Of a stretch of 64,000 bases of DNA, positions 17,861 to 27,153 are shown piece by piece. Source of the stretch: an uncultured SAR86 cluster bacterium (lineage in GTDB: Bacteria > Pseudomonadota > Gammaproteobacteria > Magnimaribacterales > TMED112); NCBI GenBank assembly GCA_902585315.1, contig CACIDC010000003.1, positions 1 to 64,000 on the forward strand, written 5' to 3'. The position numbers and the translations under genes are program-made. Position 1 is the stretch's first letter, and every line of letters begins with the position of its first letter. The notes below the pieces were generated by a model, which did not search any database, was not told the DNA's origin, and worked only from the letters and a program-made list of their open reading frames with translations.

Positions 17861-19045
17861 ATGAAACTACAAATCTTAAATAACATTGCTCAGCAAGGTT
17901 TAGATGTTTTGCAGGAAAACGATTTTTCCTTGTCTGAAAACTACGCAGACGTTAATGGAATTGTACTAAGAAGCCATAATTTAACAGAGCTTAAGATTTC
18001 AAATAGTCTTTTGGCGATTGCTAGAGCCGGAGCTGGCACCAATAATATCGATATTGAAAATTGCTCAAAATATGGTGTTGTTGTCTTCAATACCCCAGGT
18101 GCTAATGCCAATGCTGTAAAAGAAATGGTTATATGTTCTTTAATTCTCTCAAAAAGAGACCTTGTTTCTGGAAATAGAAATTTAGACTCAATAGACATTG
18201 ACTCAAAAGACGATTCAGAAATTAGCAAAGAAATAGAGGGGATGAAGAAGCAATTTGTTGGTGAAGAGGTTTACGGTAAAACCCTAGGTATCATTGGTCT
18301 TGGTGCAATTGGTTCTATGGTTGCTGAGCAAGCAATGGCACTTGGAATGAATATAGTTGCTTTTGATCCTGGTCTAACTGTTGATAATGCACTTCGATTG
18401 CCAAGTAGCCTGAAAAGATGCACTGCAATTGAGGAGGTTTTATCTGAGTCCGATTATGTATCGCTGCATTTGCCCCTAAACCAGAGTACAAAAAATTCAA
18501 TCGATTCTGAAAAATTAAAACTTATGAAAGAAGGATCAGTGCTAATTAATTTTTCAAGAGGTGGCATAGTTAATGAACAAGATCTTCTGGAAGTTTTAGA
18601 AAAAAATCATTTGCACAAGTACGTAACAGACTTTCCAACAAAGAATCTACTTAAGAGAGTAAATATTAGCAAAGATGTAATGATATTTCCTCATCTTGGA
18701 GCGAGTACAAAGGAAAGTGAAATTAACTGCGCAGTGATGGCTTGCAGTCAATTAAGCGATTTCTTAAAAAGCGGAAAAATTGTCAATAGCGTCAATTTCC
18801 CAAACATAAATTCAGAAAAATTTGGAACACATCGACTTTTTATAGCAAATAATAATGAACCTGGAATCATTAGCAAAATAGCAGAGTGTTTAGCAACTAA
18901 TAAAATCAATATTTCTGAATTTGTTAATAAAAGTAGGGGTGATTTGGCTTGCAATATCATAGATACTGATGATGAAATCCCTATTGATATAGTCTTAAAG
19001 CTAGAGAAAATCAGTGGTGTTTCAAAAGCAAGACTTTGTTACTAA
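17861..19045 (+). CDS. serA: D-3-phosphoglycerate dehydrogenase-like protein
   Basis: Likely catalyses the first step of serine synthesis. The 394-residue protein has the D-2-hydroxyacid dehydrogenase fold: ARAGAGTNNIDI, the NAD motif GLGAIGSMVAEQAM, Arg in NFSRGGIVNE and His in FPHLGASTKES. A C-terminal ACT-like domain (LFIANNNEPGIISKIAECL) would bind serine. The region around the usual catalytic Glu reads YVTDFPTKN and is less typical. ATG 17837 would add eight residues, but ATG 17861 fits the family start better; neither has a clear ribosome-binding site. Confidence 0.85.
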   Translation: MKLQILNNIAQQGLDVLQENDFSLSENYADVNGIVLRSHNLTELKISNSLLAIARAGAGTNNIDIENCSKYGVVVFNTPGANANAVKEMVICSLILSKRDLVSGNRNLDSIDIDSKDDSEISKEIEGMKKQFVGEEVYGKTLGIIGLGAIGSMVAEQAMALGMNIVAFDPGLTVDNALRLPSSLKRCTAIEEVLSESDYVSLHLPLNQSTKNSIDSEKLKLMKEGSVLINFSRGGIVNEQDLLEVLEKNHLHKYVTDFPTKNLLKRVNISKDVMIFPHLGASTKESEINCAVMACSQLSDFLKSGKIVNSVNFPNINSEKFGTHRLFIANNNEPGIISKIAECLATNKINISEFVNKSRGDLACNIIDTDDEIPIDIVLKLEKISGVSKARLCY

Positions 19046-19307
19046 AAAAAACCTGTTTTTTTTACTTAAACTATTGATTTTCACACAATTATAAGCATCG
19101 ATGACATTTTTCGGTAAGTATGAGTTAATTGATACTCATTTTATTTTGTATCTGCTGAAAGCCTCATTTTTACTGGTTAGAGATATATTGTATATTTTTT
19201 ATACAATCGCATGAAAGCTTTCATGTATATGGGATCTACTAAATTTTATGTTAGTTTTCCCCAAAGTTATCCACAGTTTCTGTGGATAAAAAAAATGTGT
19301 TATTTTT
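19046..19307 (+). other. Palindrome-rich intergenic region
   Basis: This 262-base AT-rich gap has no gene. It contains an ATGAGT/ACTCAT inverted repeat (19120-19139), an ATTGTATA/TATACAAT hairpin with a five-T loop (19187-19207), a perfect 16-bp palindrome CATGAAAGCTTTCATG (19210-19225) and two inverted perfect DnaA boxes (19267-19289). An A8/T8 run follows the serA stop. It must hold the ung promoter; the number of palindromes is high for that alone. Confidence 0.6.
19267..19289 (+). promoter_or_regulatory. Inverted pair of perfect DnaA boxes
   Basis: TTATCCACA (19267-19275) and its reverse complement TGTGGATAA (19281-19289) are separated by GTTTC. Both match the E. coli DnaA consensus exactly. 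They lie 19 bp before the ung start. They could be part of a replication origin, a DnaA-titrating site or a DnaA-regulated promoter. Confidence 0.6.
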
Positions 19308-19973
19308 ATGGAAATGAACAACCATGAAACGTGGAAAAGTTTTATAAATTTTGAGACAAAAAAACCTTATTTTAAAAAGATAAAAGATCATCTCATTTCG
19401 GATAATGCTGAAGGTAAAATTGTTTTACCAGAACCAAAAAATTTCTTTAGAGCTTTTGATTTATGTGAATTAAATAAAGTAAAAGTTGTAATAATAGGTC
19501 AAGACCCATACCACACACCGGGTGTTCCAAATGGACTTGCATTTTCTGTAAATAAAAATCATAAATTACCCCCATCCCTCATCAATATTTTTAGAGAAAT
19601 TGAATCTGACCTGGGTATAAAAAACTATATTGGTGATCTATCAGCATGGTCTAGACAAGGTGTTTTATTATTGAATACTTGTCTTTCTGTTTGTGCAGGG
19701 CTGCCAGCATCTCATTCAAATATTGGTTGGGAAAATTTCACAAATGCAGCGATTGAGGAAATTCAAAAAAAGGAAAATATAATTTTTCTGCTTTGGGGAA
19801 AACACGCACAACAAAAAAAGGCTTTTATTCAAGAAGATAATTTTATTTTAGAGGCTGCACACCCATCTCCTCTGTCAGCTAATAATGGTTTTTTTGGTTG
19901 TAATCATTTTTCTAAGACAAACAATTTATTAACTAGTCTCGGATCAGATCCCATTGATTGGCAATTGGAATAA
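19308..19973 (+). CDS. ung: Uracil-DNA glycosylase
   Basis: Removes uracil from DNA in base-excision repair. The 221-residue protein has the water-activating motif GQDPYH (residues 64-69, catalytic Asp66), the Phe-stacking region GLAFSVNKNHKLPPSL, LLWGKHAQ and the minor-groove loop HPSPLS (185-190) with catalytic His. Length is normal. ATG 19314 is an alternative start. Its last 41 bases overlap the convergent ygfZ. Confidence 0.97.
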   Translation: MEMNNHETWKSFINFETKKPYFKKIKDHLISDNAEGKIVLPEPKNFFRAFDLCELNKVKVVIIGQDPYHTPGVPNGLAFSVNKNHKLPPSLINIFREIESDLGIKNYIGDLSAWSRQGVLLLNTCLSVCAGLPASHSNIGWENFTNAAIEEIQKKENIIFLLWGKHAQQKKAFIQEDNFILEAAHPSPLSANNGFFGCNHFSKTNNLLTSLGSDPIDWQLE

Positions 19974-20658
19974 TTTTATTTCCATTGAAATAGTATTCAG
20001 ATTTTTCAACAAAAAACTGTGTTTGTTGATCGCTTTTGTGCTTAGTTTCAAAAATTTTCTTCCCTATGTCTTTTCCATCCATATTTGACAAGGATTCTAT
20101 TGAGCCAGAAAAGATTACGGCTTTTTTTGTGGTTTTGCCTAAATACTTTAGTCGAGCAATTATCTCTTGGCCTCTGTAACAGCCTTTTTCATATGAAACA
20201 AATTTTTCAGCAATGTAGCCAGTTTCATTAAGGCGATATTTTCCTGAATAATTAGCACTAATATCGAAACAAAAGTTACGCATTGTTTCTGTTTCCCAAT
20301 CAACTTCATCAAAATTTGACTCTGCTTTTCCTAGATGTTTGCTAAATGAATCGTTTGATTGTTTACCATATATATCTTGAGGAGCTATGTTGATACCGCA
20401 ATCATAAAATTTTGAAAATTTCTCAAGCTCTTCCAAAAGCAAAGGTGCAACATCTTCTCTCAATAAAATAACAAAGCCATCATTTTTGATGACTACAGAA
20501 TTTGTAATTATGTAACCCTTTTCATTGCAAAATAAGCCATCAAAGTATTCTTGTTGTTTTGTTAGATCACAAGATATTTGACCTTGAAGAAATTCTTCAG
20601 AATCAGGCCCTTTCACTATTATCGAAGTATAATTTGGAAGAGAAAATATTTTTGCCAT
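19933..20658 (-). CDS. ygfZ: Folate-binding protein YgfZ (Fe-S cluster repair, GcvT-like)
   Basis: YgfZ uses tetrahydrofolate to help assemble or repair certain Fe-S enzymes. The 241-residue product has the signature YEKGCYRGQEIIARLKYLGK, with the essential Cys at about residue 160. It is shorter than E. coli YgfZ (about 326 residues), with a reduced C-terminal part. Its ATG (20656-20658) overlaps by two bases the divergent ATG of sdhE within CCATGG; ygfZ and sdhE are also neighbours in E. coli. Confidence 0.9.
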   Translation of the reverse strand: MAKIFSLPNYTSIIVKGPDSEEFLQGQISCDLTKQQEYFDGLFCNEKGYIITNSVVIKNDGFVILLREDVAPLLLEELEKFSKFYDCGINIAPQDIYGKQSNDSFSKHLGKAESNFDEVDWETETMRNFCFDISANYSGKYRLNETGYIAEKFVSYEKGCYRGQEIIARLKYLGKTTKKAVIFSGSIESLSNMDGKDIGKKIFETKHKSDQQTQFFVEKSEYYFNGNKIIPIANQWDLIRD

Positions 20659-20890
20659 GGATAACGAGCTATTAATTAAAAAATTAAATTTTAAATCAAG
20701 AAGAGGTATGAAGGAAACAACCTTCGTCGTAAAAAATTTTTTAAAGAATTTTAGTAAAATGAATAAAGATGAAAAGTCAGAACTAATTGAATTGTTAGAG
20801 ATGAATGATCAAGATTTATTTGATCTAATTTTCAGAAAGAAAGAATTGTTTGTCTCGAAATTTCCTAATTTGAAAAAGTTTGCTTATTAA
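20657..20890 (+). CDS. sdhE: FAD assembly factor SdhE
   Basis: SdhE promotes covalent flavinylation of succinate dehydrogenase. The 77-residue, all-helical protein has the conserved SRRGMKE motif (RGM at about residues 16-18) and the later MNDQDLFDLIF segment, at the normal length. It starts in the same CCATGG as divergent ygfZ, so its promoter and ribosome-binding site must lie inside ygfZ. Confidence 0.92.
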   Translation: MDNELLIKKLNFKSRRGMKETTFVVKNFLKNFSKMNKDEKSELIELLEMNDQDLFDLIFRKKELFVSKFPNLKKFAY

Positions 20891-20892
20891 AT

Positions 20893-20919
20893 GAACTTAA
20901 TAAAGAATTGTTAATCTAA
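20893..20919 (+). promoter_or_regulatory. Sigma-E-type promoter of rpoE
   Basis: GAACTT (20893-20898), a 16-bp spacer and TCTAA (20915-20919) match the extracytoplasmic sigma-E/AlgU promoter pattern. It directly precedes rpoE, so sigma-E probably activates its own operon, as in E. coli. Transcription would begin only a few bases before ATG 20929. Confidence 0.7.
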
Positions 20920-20928
20920 GAAAAAAAA

Positions 20929-21468
20929 ATGAAAAAAAACAGTATTCCTCAATTAGTCGAACTCTCACAAAAGGGAGATTCAAACGCTTTTGAGCTTCTT
21001 TTTACATCATTTAAAACAAGGCTACACCATTCTTTATTCAAAATTTTAAGAAATTATCATGAAACTGAAGATATTGTTCAACAAGCTTTCTTAAGAGCTT
21101 GGGAAAAAATTGGAACTTTTAAAGGAAATTCTAGTTTTTACACATGGCTGTACAGAATTGGTTTTAATTTAGCTATAACAAAAATTAATTCTTCCAGAGA
21201 AAATCAAATTGATGAAAATTTTGAAAGCACACTAACAGCCCCAGGTAATGTCGAATCAACAATTGAAAATAATGAACTCTTTGAATCGGTACAATCATTA
21301 CTAGATGAACTGCCTGAGGAACAAAGAACCGCTTATATTCTTTGTGAAGTTGATACGAAAAACTACGATGAAATAGCAAATATTACCGGAGTCCCTGTAG
21401 GGACCGTCAGGTCAAGAATATTTAGAGCAAGACAATATTTAATGGAGAATTTAAAAGAAAGATTATGA
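20929..21468 (+). CDS. rpoE: RNA polymerase sigma-E factor (ECF sigma-24)
   Basis: The 179-residue protein has region 2 (FELLFTSFKTRLHHSL to EDIVQQAFLRAWEKI and FYTWLYRIGFNLA) and region 4 (LDELPEEQRTAYILCEV, YDEIANITGVPVGTVRSRI). It responds to envelope stress when its anti-sigma factor is cleaved. It overlaps the anti-sigma gene by 4 nt and is followed by a DegP-type protease, the usual sigma-E operon logic. Confidence 0.95.
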   Translation: MKKNSIPQLVELSQKGDSNAFELLFTSFKTRLHHSLFKILRNYHETEDIVQQAFLRAWEKIGTFKGNSSFYTWLYRIGFNLAITKINSSRENQIDENFESTLTAPGNVESTIENNELFESVQSLLDELPEEQRTAYILCEVDTKNYDEIANITGVPVGTVRSRIFRARQYLMENLKERL

Positions 21469-22199
21469 AAAATATTTCAGATTATGATTTCAGCAGAATC
21501 TCTGCTTTTGTAGATGGAGAACTTGAGACTATTGAGGTTAATTCTCTCATAGCAGATATGCAAACAAAACCGGAACTGAAAGACCTATACTTTAATTTAC
21601 TTGAACTTAGTGAAGTTTCTGAAAATCTTAAATCATTAGGCTTTAAAGAAAAATTAGCTAAACTTTCTTTACAAGATTTACTGGCTGCATTTACACAGAA
21701 AGTTGTCATGCCAATGACTATATTCTCTGTTGGTGCTTTATTAAGTTACTCAATTTTGAATAACGCGCTTTTTAATGATAGTGAGAACAGAGCTAATATG
21801 CTTTTAAATCAAACAATCGCTTCTTCAGAAGCAAAACAAATTTTAGAAAACATAAGGTCTGATGAAATATTGCAATTTGCATCGAGACATTATGTCCCTG
21901 ATAATTCAAGAAACATTGTACCAGTAGCTTATCAGCCGAACTGGTTGCCTCGAGGCTTTTACTCTGACAGAAAAATACAAAATAGATTCATTAATAATAC
22001 AGACAAAAAACAGTTTTCCATCTTTGTTGATAAACCCAAGAATTTCGGTCTTCCTGACGGTGTATATCAGAAAGAAAATTTTATTCTAATCAGAAAGACA
22101 CATTTACATGGTAATCAAGCACACACCATAACGATATTTGGTGATATTGATGTTGAATCAGGAAAAAAGATCCTTAATTCTATTAGAGCTAACAACTAA
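21465..22199 (+). CDS. Anti-sigma-E factor fused to an RseB-like C-terminal domain
   Basis: The N-terminal 60 residues (ISAFVDGELETIEVNSLI) match the RseA anti-sigma domain that binds sigma-E. One membrane segment follows at about 79-98. The periplasmic part ends in a domain at about 157-242 (PNWLPRGFYSDRKI, FSIFVDKPKNFGLPDGV, HTITIFGDIDVESGKKI) that looks like the small C-terminal domain of RseB/MucB. RseA and RseB are separate proteins in E. coli; here the large lipid-binding RseB domain is missing and no separate rseB is present. Its location between rpoE and degP supports the role. Confidence 0.8.
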   Translation: MKNISDYDFSRISAFVDGELETIEVNSLIADMQTKPELKDLYFNLLELSEVSENLKSLGFKEKLAKLSLQDLLAAFTQKVVMPMTIFSVGALLSYSILNNALFNDSENRANMLLNQTIASSEAKQILENIRSDEILQFASRHYVPDNSRNIVPVAYQPNWLPRGFYSDRKIQNRFINNTDKKQFSIFVDKPKNFGLPDGVYQKENFILIRKTHLHGNQAHTITIFGDIDVESGKKILNSIRANN

Positions 22200-22207
22200 A
22201 ACAATTT

Positions 22208-23590
22208 ATGAAAAATTTCCTTTACGCTTTGCTATTGACACTGTTTACAGTTCAAGCACACGAATTTGATTTTTCAGAACTTGTTAAAGATCAGTCTGAA
22301 TCTGTAGTCAATATTCAATCGGTAAGAAAAGTAAAGTTATCACAAAGATCCATGAACTCTTTTCCAGAGGAATTGTTTAGAGAATTTGGATTTCCTTTTC
22401 CAGAAATGGACATACCAAGACAGCAAGAAAGAGAATCTATCAGCACAGGATCAGGTTTTGTCATAGATAGAAATGGTTATGTGATTACAAACTATCATGT
22501 TGTGCAAGGAGCCGATGAAGTACTTGTTAAATTTTTAGATAGAAGAGAATTCAAGGCGGAAATCGTTGGTATGGATGAACTTAGTGACTTGGCTCTTCTG
22601 AAAATTGAATCAGAAGATTTAGATCCTGTAGAAATAGGTGATTCTGATGAAGTAGAGCAGGGGGATGGAGTTATTGCAATTGGTTCACCATACAACTACG
22701 ACTTTTCTGTAACATTTGGAATTATAAGTGCTACCGGTAGAGGAATAACCTCTGGTCAGGGAATTGGAGACTATGTTCCATACTTACAAACCGATGCTGC
22801 TGTCAACAGAGGAAATTCTGGGGGCCCATTGTTTAATACAGACGGTGAAGTAATTGGCATCAATTCTCAAATTTTTTCTAGATCAGGCGGTAATGAAGGA
22901 TTGGCTTTTGCTATTCCAATTAATATCGCTTTAGAAGTTGTTGATCAACTTAAGGAAAACGGAAAATTCTCAAGAGGTTATTTAGGTGTGCAAGGTGGTG
23001 AAGTATCAAGCGATTTAGCAGAGGCGCTTGGAATGGATAAACCAGTAGGAGCATTGGTTAGAGCAGTTGTAAAAGATAGTGCAGCTGATAATGGAGGTGT
23101 CAAACCAGGAGATGTGATAGTTCAAGTTGGCTCAAAAGAAGTTATATACTTTAAGGATCTTCAACATACTGTTGGAATGACTAAACCAAACACAAACTTG
23201 AAGCTTCGACTATTTAGAGACGGAGATTATAAAAATCTTTACGTAAAGGTTGGTGAACTTCCCTCCTTAAACCAAGCAGAACCTGAGACTAGAGAGCCGG
23301 AAGTGCCTGATTATCCTCTTGGATTACAACTTGAAAATCTTAATGACGAAGATTCAAATGAAGAAAATTTAGGTGTTAGGGTAATCCAAGTTACATCTAA
23401 TTCTCCTGCTTTTGGGGAAATATTTAGAGGCGATATAATTACTAAAATCAAGTCAAGCAATATAACTTATGACATCTCAAATGTCGAAGATTTTGTAGAT
23501 GCACTTGATTCATTTGCTGTAGGTGACAAAATAGCGATATTTGGAACAAGAGAGGGTTCCAACTTTTTTGTCGCAGTTACAGTTGAATAA
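22208..23590 (+). CDS. degP: Periplasmic serine protease DegP/DegQ (MucD type)
   Basis: The 460-residue protease/chaperone has a signal peptide ([16 protein letters not shown]), a trypsin-like domain with His97 (NYHVVQGA), Asp127 (LSDLALLKI) and Ser204 ([10 protein letters not shown]), and two PDZ domains ([36 protein letters not shown]). It degrades misfolded envelope proteins. It lies 8 nt after the anti-sigma gene and is probably in the sigma-E operon. Confidence 0.93.
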   Translation: MKNFLYALLLTLFTVQAHEFDFSELVKDQSESVVNIQSVRKVKLSQRSMNSFPEELFREFGFPFPEMDIPRQQERESISTGSGFVIDRNGYVITNYHVVQGADEVLVKFLDRREFKAEIVGMDELSDLALLKIESEDLDPVEIGDSDEVEQGDGVIAIGSPYNYDFSVTFGIISATGRGITSGQGIGDYVPYLQTDAAVNRGNSGGPLFNTDGEVIGINSQIFSRSGGNEGLAFAIPINIALEVVDQLKENGKFSRGYLGVQGGEVSSDLAEALGMDKPVGALVRAVVKDSAADNGGVKPGDVIVQVGSKEVIYFKDLQHTVGMTKPNTNLKLRLFRDGDYKNLYVKVGELPSLNQAEPETREPEVPDYPLGLQLENLNDEDSNEENLGVRVIQVTSNSPAFGEIFRGDIITKIKSSNITYDISNVEDFVDALDSFAVGDKIAIFGTREGSNFFVAVTVE

Positions 23591-25373
23591 GATAAGAAAT
23601 TTCTCAATCATTGCTCATATTGACCATGGGAAGTCTACCCTGTCGGATAGAATTATAGAATTTTGCGGAGGGCTGTCTAAAAGAGAAATGAAATCTCAAG
23701 TTTTGGATACCCTTGAACTTGAAAGAGAAAGAGGAATAACGATTAAAGCACAATCTGTTGCTTTAAATTATGTTGATGAGGAGAGAGAATATCAATTTAA
23801 TTTGATTGATACCCCAGGCCATGTTGATTTTTCATATGAAGTTTCTAGATCTCTAGCAGCTTGTGAAGGAGCTCTGCTGGTGGTTGACGGTTCACAAGGT
23901 GTTGAAGCACAAACATTATCAACTTGCTATAAAGCAATAGATCTTGGATTAGAAGTAATACCAGTAATAAATAAAATTGACCTACCTCAAGCTGAACCAG
24001 AGCGCGTAAAGAGAGAAATTGAGGAAATCATAGGAATTGATGCATCAGAAGCACTATCTGTGAGCGCTAAGGATGGTACAAACTTAAATGAGCTGATGAA
24101 ACAAATTGCAAAAAAAATTCCTGCTCCCAAAAAAAGTAAAGAAGCAAACTTGCAGGCATTAATTATTGACTCTTGGTACGACAATTTTTTAGGAGTCATT
24201 TCTTTAATAAGAATCTTTAGTGGCTCCTTGAAGAAAGGAGAAAAATTTATCGTAAAATCAACTGGACAAACATATACAGCAGATACAATTGGTAAATTTA
24301 CTCCCAAAAAAGTTCCCTGTACTGAATTATCTGAAGGTGAAGTTGGTTATTTAGTTGCAAGTGTTAAAGATTTAAAATCTGTACCGGTAGGAGATACATT
24401 AATATCTGCAAAAAATCCAGAAACAGAAGAACTAGATGGCTTTGAAGAAGTTAAGCCACAGGTTTTTGCCTCCTTTTTCCCGATTGACTCAAACGATTAT
24501 CAGGCTTTTAGAGAGGCACTTCAAAAACTGAATTTGAATGATGCCTCGCTAATTTTTGAACCAGAAAATTCAGATATATTAGGCAGTGGTTTTAGGTGTG
24601 GTTTTTTGGGCACATTACACATGGAAGTGGTCAAAGAGAGACTGGAAAGAGAGTATGATCTCGATTTGATAACAACAGCACCAAGCGTTGCATATGAAAT
24701 ACTTAAAACAAATGGTGAAGAGACTACAATCAGTTCACCTGCTGAACTACCCACTGTTAACGAAATTGCAGAAATTAGAGAACCAATTATTAAATCTACA
24801 ATACTATGTCCAGATAAATACGTAGGGGATGTTATTGAGCTAGCTATGGCAAAAAGAGGAGTTCAAAAAGACTTGCAGTATCTAGGTGGACAAGTTTCAA
24901 TTATTTTTGAGATGCCTCTTTCAGAAATTGTTATGGATTTCTTTGATACCTTAAAATCAAAGAGTCAGGGATATGCTTCAGTAGATTTTGTCTTTGATAG
25001 ATTCCAAAATGCAGAGTTAGTAAAGGTTGATGTGGCAATAAATGGATTAGTAGTAGGCTCATTATCTTCAATTATGCATAAGTCTGAAGCTGCAAGAAAA
25101 GGCAGAGAAATTGCAAAACGTCTTCGTGAAGTAATTCCAAGACAGATGTTTGAAATACCAATTCAAATAATGCTTGGAAGTAAAATAATAGCAAGGGAGA
25201 GTGTAAAAGCGTTTAGAAAAAATGTTACCGCTAAACTATATGGTGGAGACGTCACCAGGAAGAAAAAACTTTTAGAAAAGCAGAAAGCAGGAAAAAAGAA
25301 AATGAAACAAATAGGAAAAGTTGCTTTACCTCAAGAAGCTTTTTTGAGCTTTCTTTCAACGGATAAGAAATGA
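23583..25373 (+). CDS. lepA: Elongation factor 4 (LepA)
   Basis: A ribosomal translocase-like GTPase. The protein has G1 [12 protein letters not shown], switch region [24 protein letters not shown] and NKIDLP, then EF-G-like domains and the LepA C-terminal domain ending [14 protein letters not shown] use TTG 23583 ([12 protein letters not shown]) because it matches the family start and gives 596 residues; another in-frame TTG lies at 23541. It overlaps degP by 8 nt. The order lepA-lepB-era is conserved. Confidence 0.96.
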   Translation: MNKIRNFSIIAHIDHGKSTLSDRIIEFCGGLSKREMKSQVLDTLELERERGITIKAQSVALNYVDEEREYQFNLIDTPGHVDFSYEVSRSLAACEGALLVVDGSQGVEAQTLSTCYKAIDLGLEVIPVINKIDLPQAEPERVKREIEEIIGIDASEALSVSAKDGTNLNELMKQIAKKIPAPKKSKEANLQALIIDSWYDNFLGVISLIRIFSGSLKKGEKFIVKSTGQTYTADTIGKFTPKKVPCTELSEGEVGYLVASVKDLKSVPVGDTLISAKNPETEELDGFEEVKPQVFASFFPIDSNDYQAFREALQKLNLNDASLIFEPENSDILGSGFRCGFLGTLHMEVVKERLEREYDLDLITTAPSVAYEILKTNGEETTISSPAELPTVNEIAEIREPIIKSTILCPDKYVGDVIELAMAKRGVQKDLQYLGGQVSIIFEMPLSEIVMDFFDTLKSKSQGYASVDFVFDRFQNAELVKVDVAINGLVVGSLSSIMHKSEAARKGREIAKRLREVIPRQMFEIPIQIMLGSKIIARESVKAFRKNVTAKLYGGDVTRKKKLLEKQKAGKKKMKQIGKVALPQEAFLSFLSTDKK

Positions 25374-26272
25374 ATACATTCTTTAATTTGATTCAGCCAA
25401 TTTCTAATTTGCCAACATTTATATTTTTGAATTTGTGCATTTGTTTAATTGCTGTTCATTGGTATTGGATGAAGTCTTCTAATAATTTTAGTGAAAAATT
25501 ACACAGAAATATGCAAAGGATAGGTCTCTTTTTGTCAGTATTGATAATTGGTATTCTTTTTGTTAAGCAGTGGAATATTGGTGATTTACTGGCTTTCTAT
25601 TCAATATTTTCTTTGATATTTTTGATAGTAGCTTTAATCAACAATAAAACAGAAATTATTAATGAAAGCAGGGGATGGTTTATAAACATATTTCTGGTTT
25701 TTTTCTTGAGAGGTTATGTTTATGAGCCTTGGCAAATACCATCTGAATCAATGCGCCCCAATTTAGAGATAGGAGACTTTGTTCTTGTTAATAGAAATGC
25801 ATATGGTTTAGAAATTCCATTTACAGGAAGAGAAAAATTGTTATCAAAAGGTCCAGAAATAGGTGAGATTGTTGTATTCTTTCCGCCGCATAAACCAACA
25901 GTTCCTTTTGTGAAGAGAGTAATTGCTAAAGGTGGAGACACAGTCACGTATGTAAATAAAAAATACTACGTAAATGGCGTTGAACTGCCTCAGGAAGAGC
26001 TTGATCAAAATATAAATAATAATTTGCTAATGGAATCTAATGGTGGAAAAGATTATTTAATCAGGCATATGACAAGAGGAGGGCAAAATGGAAACTGGAC
26101 AATCCCGGAAGGGATGTATTTTGTGAGCGGAGATAACAGAGATAATTCTAGCGATAGTCGTGCATGGGGTTATATAAGTGAAAATGTTATTTGGGGTAGG
26201 GCAGATTACATATGGATGTCATGGAAACCAGGTGAGTGGCCTAACTTTGAAAGGGCAGGGGAAATTAAATAA
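25370..26272 (+). CDS. lepB: Signal peptidase I
   Basis: Cleaves signal peptides at the outer face of the inner membrane. The 300-residue protein has three hydrophobic N-terminal segments, catalytic Ser127 in [13 protein letters not shown] and the general-base Lys182 in [11 protein letters not shown], plus the box [12 protein letters not shown]. It overlaps lepA by 4 nt and shares one base with era. rnc, normally between lepB and era, is absent. Confidence 0.96.
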   Translation: MNTFFNLIQPISNLPTFIFLNLCICLIAVHWYWMKSSNNFSEKLHRNMQRIGLFLSVLIIGILFVKQWNIGDLLAFYSIFSLIFLIVALINNKTEIINESRGWFINIFLVFFLRGYVYEPWQIPSESMRPNLEIGDFVLVNRNAYGLEIPFTGREKLLSKGPEIGEIVVFFPPHKPTVPFVKRVIAKGGDTVTYVNKKYYVNGVELPQEELDQNINNNLLMESNGGKDYLIRHMTRGGQNGNWTIPEGMYFVSGDNRDNSSDSRAWGYISENVIWGRADYIWMSWKPGEWPNFERAGEIK

Positions 26273-27153
26273 TGACTAAATGTGGTTATGTAACAATAAT
26301 TGGCAAAACTAATGTTGGTAAATCTACTTTTTTAAATAAATTTTTAGAGAAAAAGGTCACAATTACTGCAAATAAATCACAAACAACCAGATCTAATATT
26401 TATGCCATTAAGACCCTAAAAACTACGCAAATAATTTTTATTGACACGCCTGGCATTCACAAAAAAAGTGAAAAAACTATCAACAAAGTCCTAAGAAAGA
26501 AACCAGCTGAAGTCATTCATGATGTGGATGTGATTATTTTTATGGTTTCTGGCACAAAATTTGATGCAATAGATAAAGAAAGCTTAAATCTGGCAAATGA
26601 ATCACAAGCAAAAAAAATTCTTGTGATCAATAAAATTGATCTTGTAAAAAACAAACAAGACCTCTTTTCCTTTGTAGAAAATACATTTAACAAAAAAGAT
26701 TTTTATTCAATTATTCCTATTTCAGCAAAAAATAATGATGGTATTGATCTTGTTCAGCAAGAGCTTGAAAAGGTTTTGCCTAATAATGAGTTTTTTTATC
26801 CAAAAGAAATAGAATTTCAAAGCAATACATTTGAAATTAGTGAAACCATCAGAGAAAAGGTGATCCGTTTGTTAGGAGACGAGCTTCCTTATGAAACAGC
26901 AGTTGTGATTGAATTATTAAAAGAAAAAAAAGATAAATATGAAATAGATGCAAACATTTATGTTTCTAAACAAAGCCAAAAAAGCATAGTAATAGGAAAA
27001 AACGGAGACAAAATAAAGTCTATAGGCACTGCTGCAAGGATAGATCTTGAAAAAAAATTGAACAAGAAAGTATTCCTCAGATTATGGTGTAAGGTCCAAA
27101 AAAATTGGGTTAATAACCCTATAAGTCTAGAAAGTTTTGGTATCAAAAGTTAA
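26272..27153 (+). CDS. era: GTPase Era
   Basis: Era binds the 3' end of 16S rRNA and couples ribosome assembly to growth. The protein has the G1 motif GKTNVGKSTFLN, G3 DTPGIH, G4 NKID and a C-terminal KH domain (IVIGKNGDKIKSIGTAARIDLEK, quoted in part by its GKNGDKIKSIG core). Length of 293 is normal. It follows lepB directly and shares one base with recO. Confidence 0.96.
   Translation: MTKCGYVTIIGKTNVGKSTFLNKFLEKKVTITANKSQTTRSNIYAIKTLKTTQIIFIDTPGIHKKSEKTINKVLRKKPAEVIHDVDVIIFMVSGTKFDAIDKESLNLANESQAKKILVINKIDLVKNKQDLFSFVENTFNKKDFYSIIPISAKNNDGIDLVQQELEKVLPNNEFFYPKEIEFQSNTFEISETIREKVIRLLGDELPYETAVVIELLKEKKDKYEIDANIYVSKQSQKSIVIGKNGDKIKSIGTAARIDLEKKLNKKVFLRLWCKVQKNWVNNPISLESFGIKS

Noticed and set aside
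19046-19080. A8/T8 run after serA as a terminator
   Set aside because: The stem would be A-T only and unlikely to stop transcription reliably.
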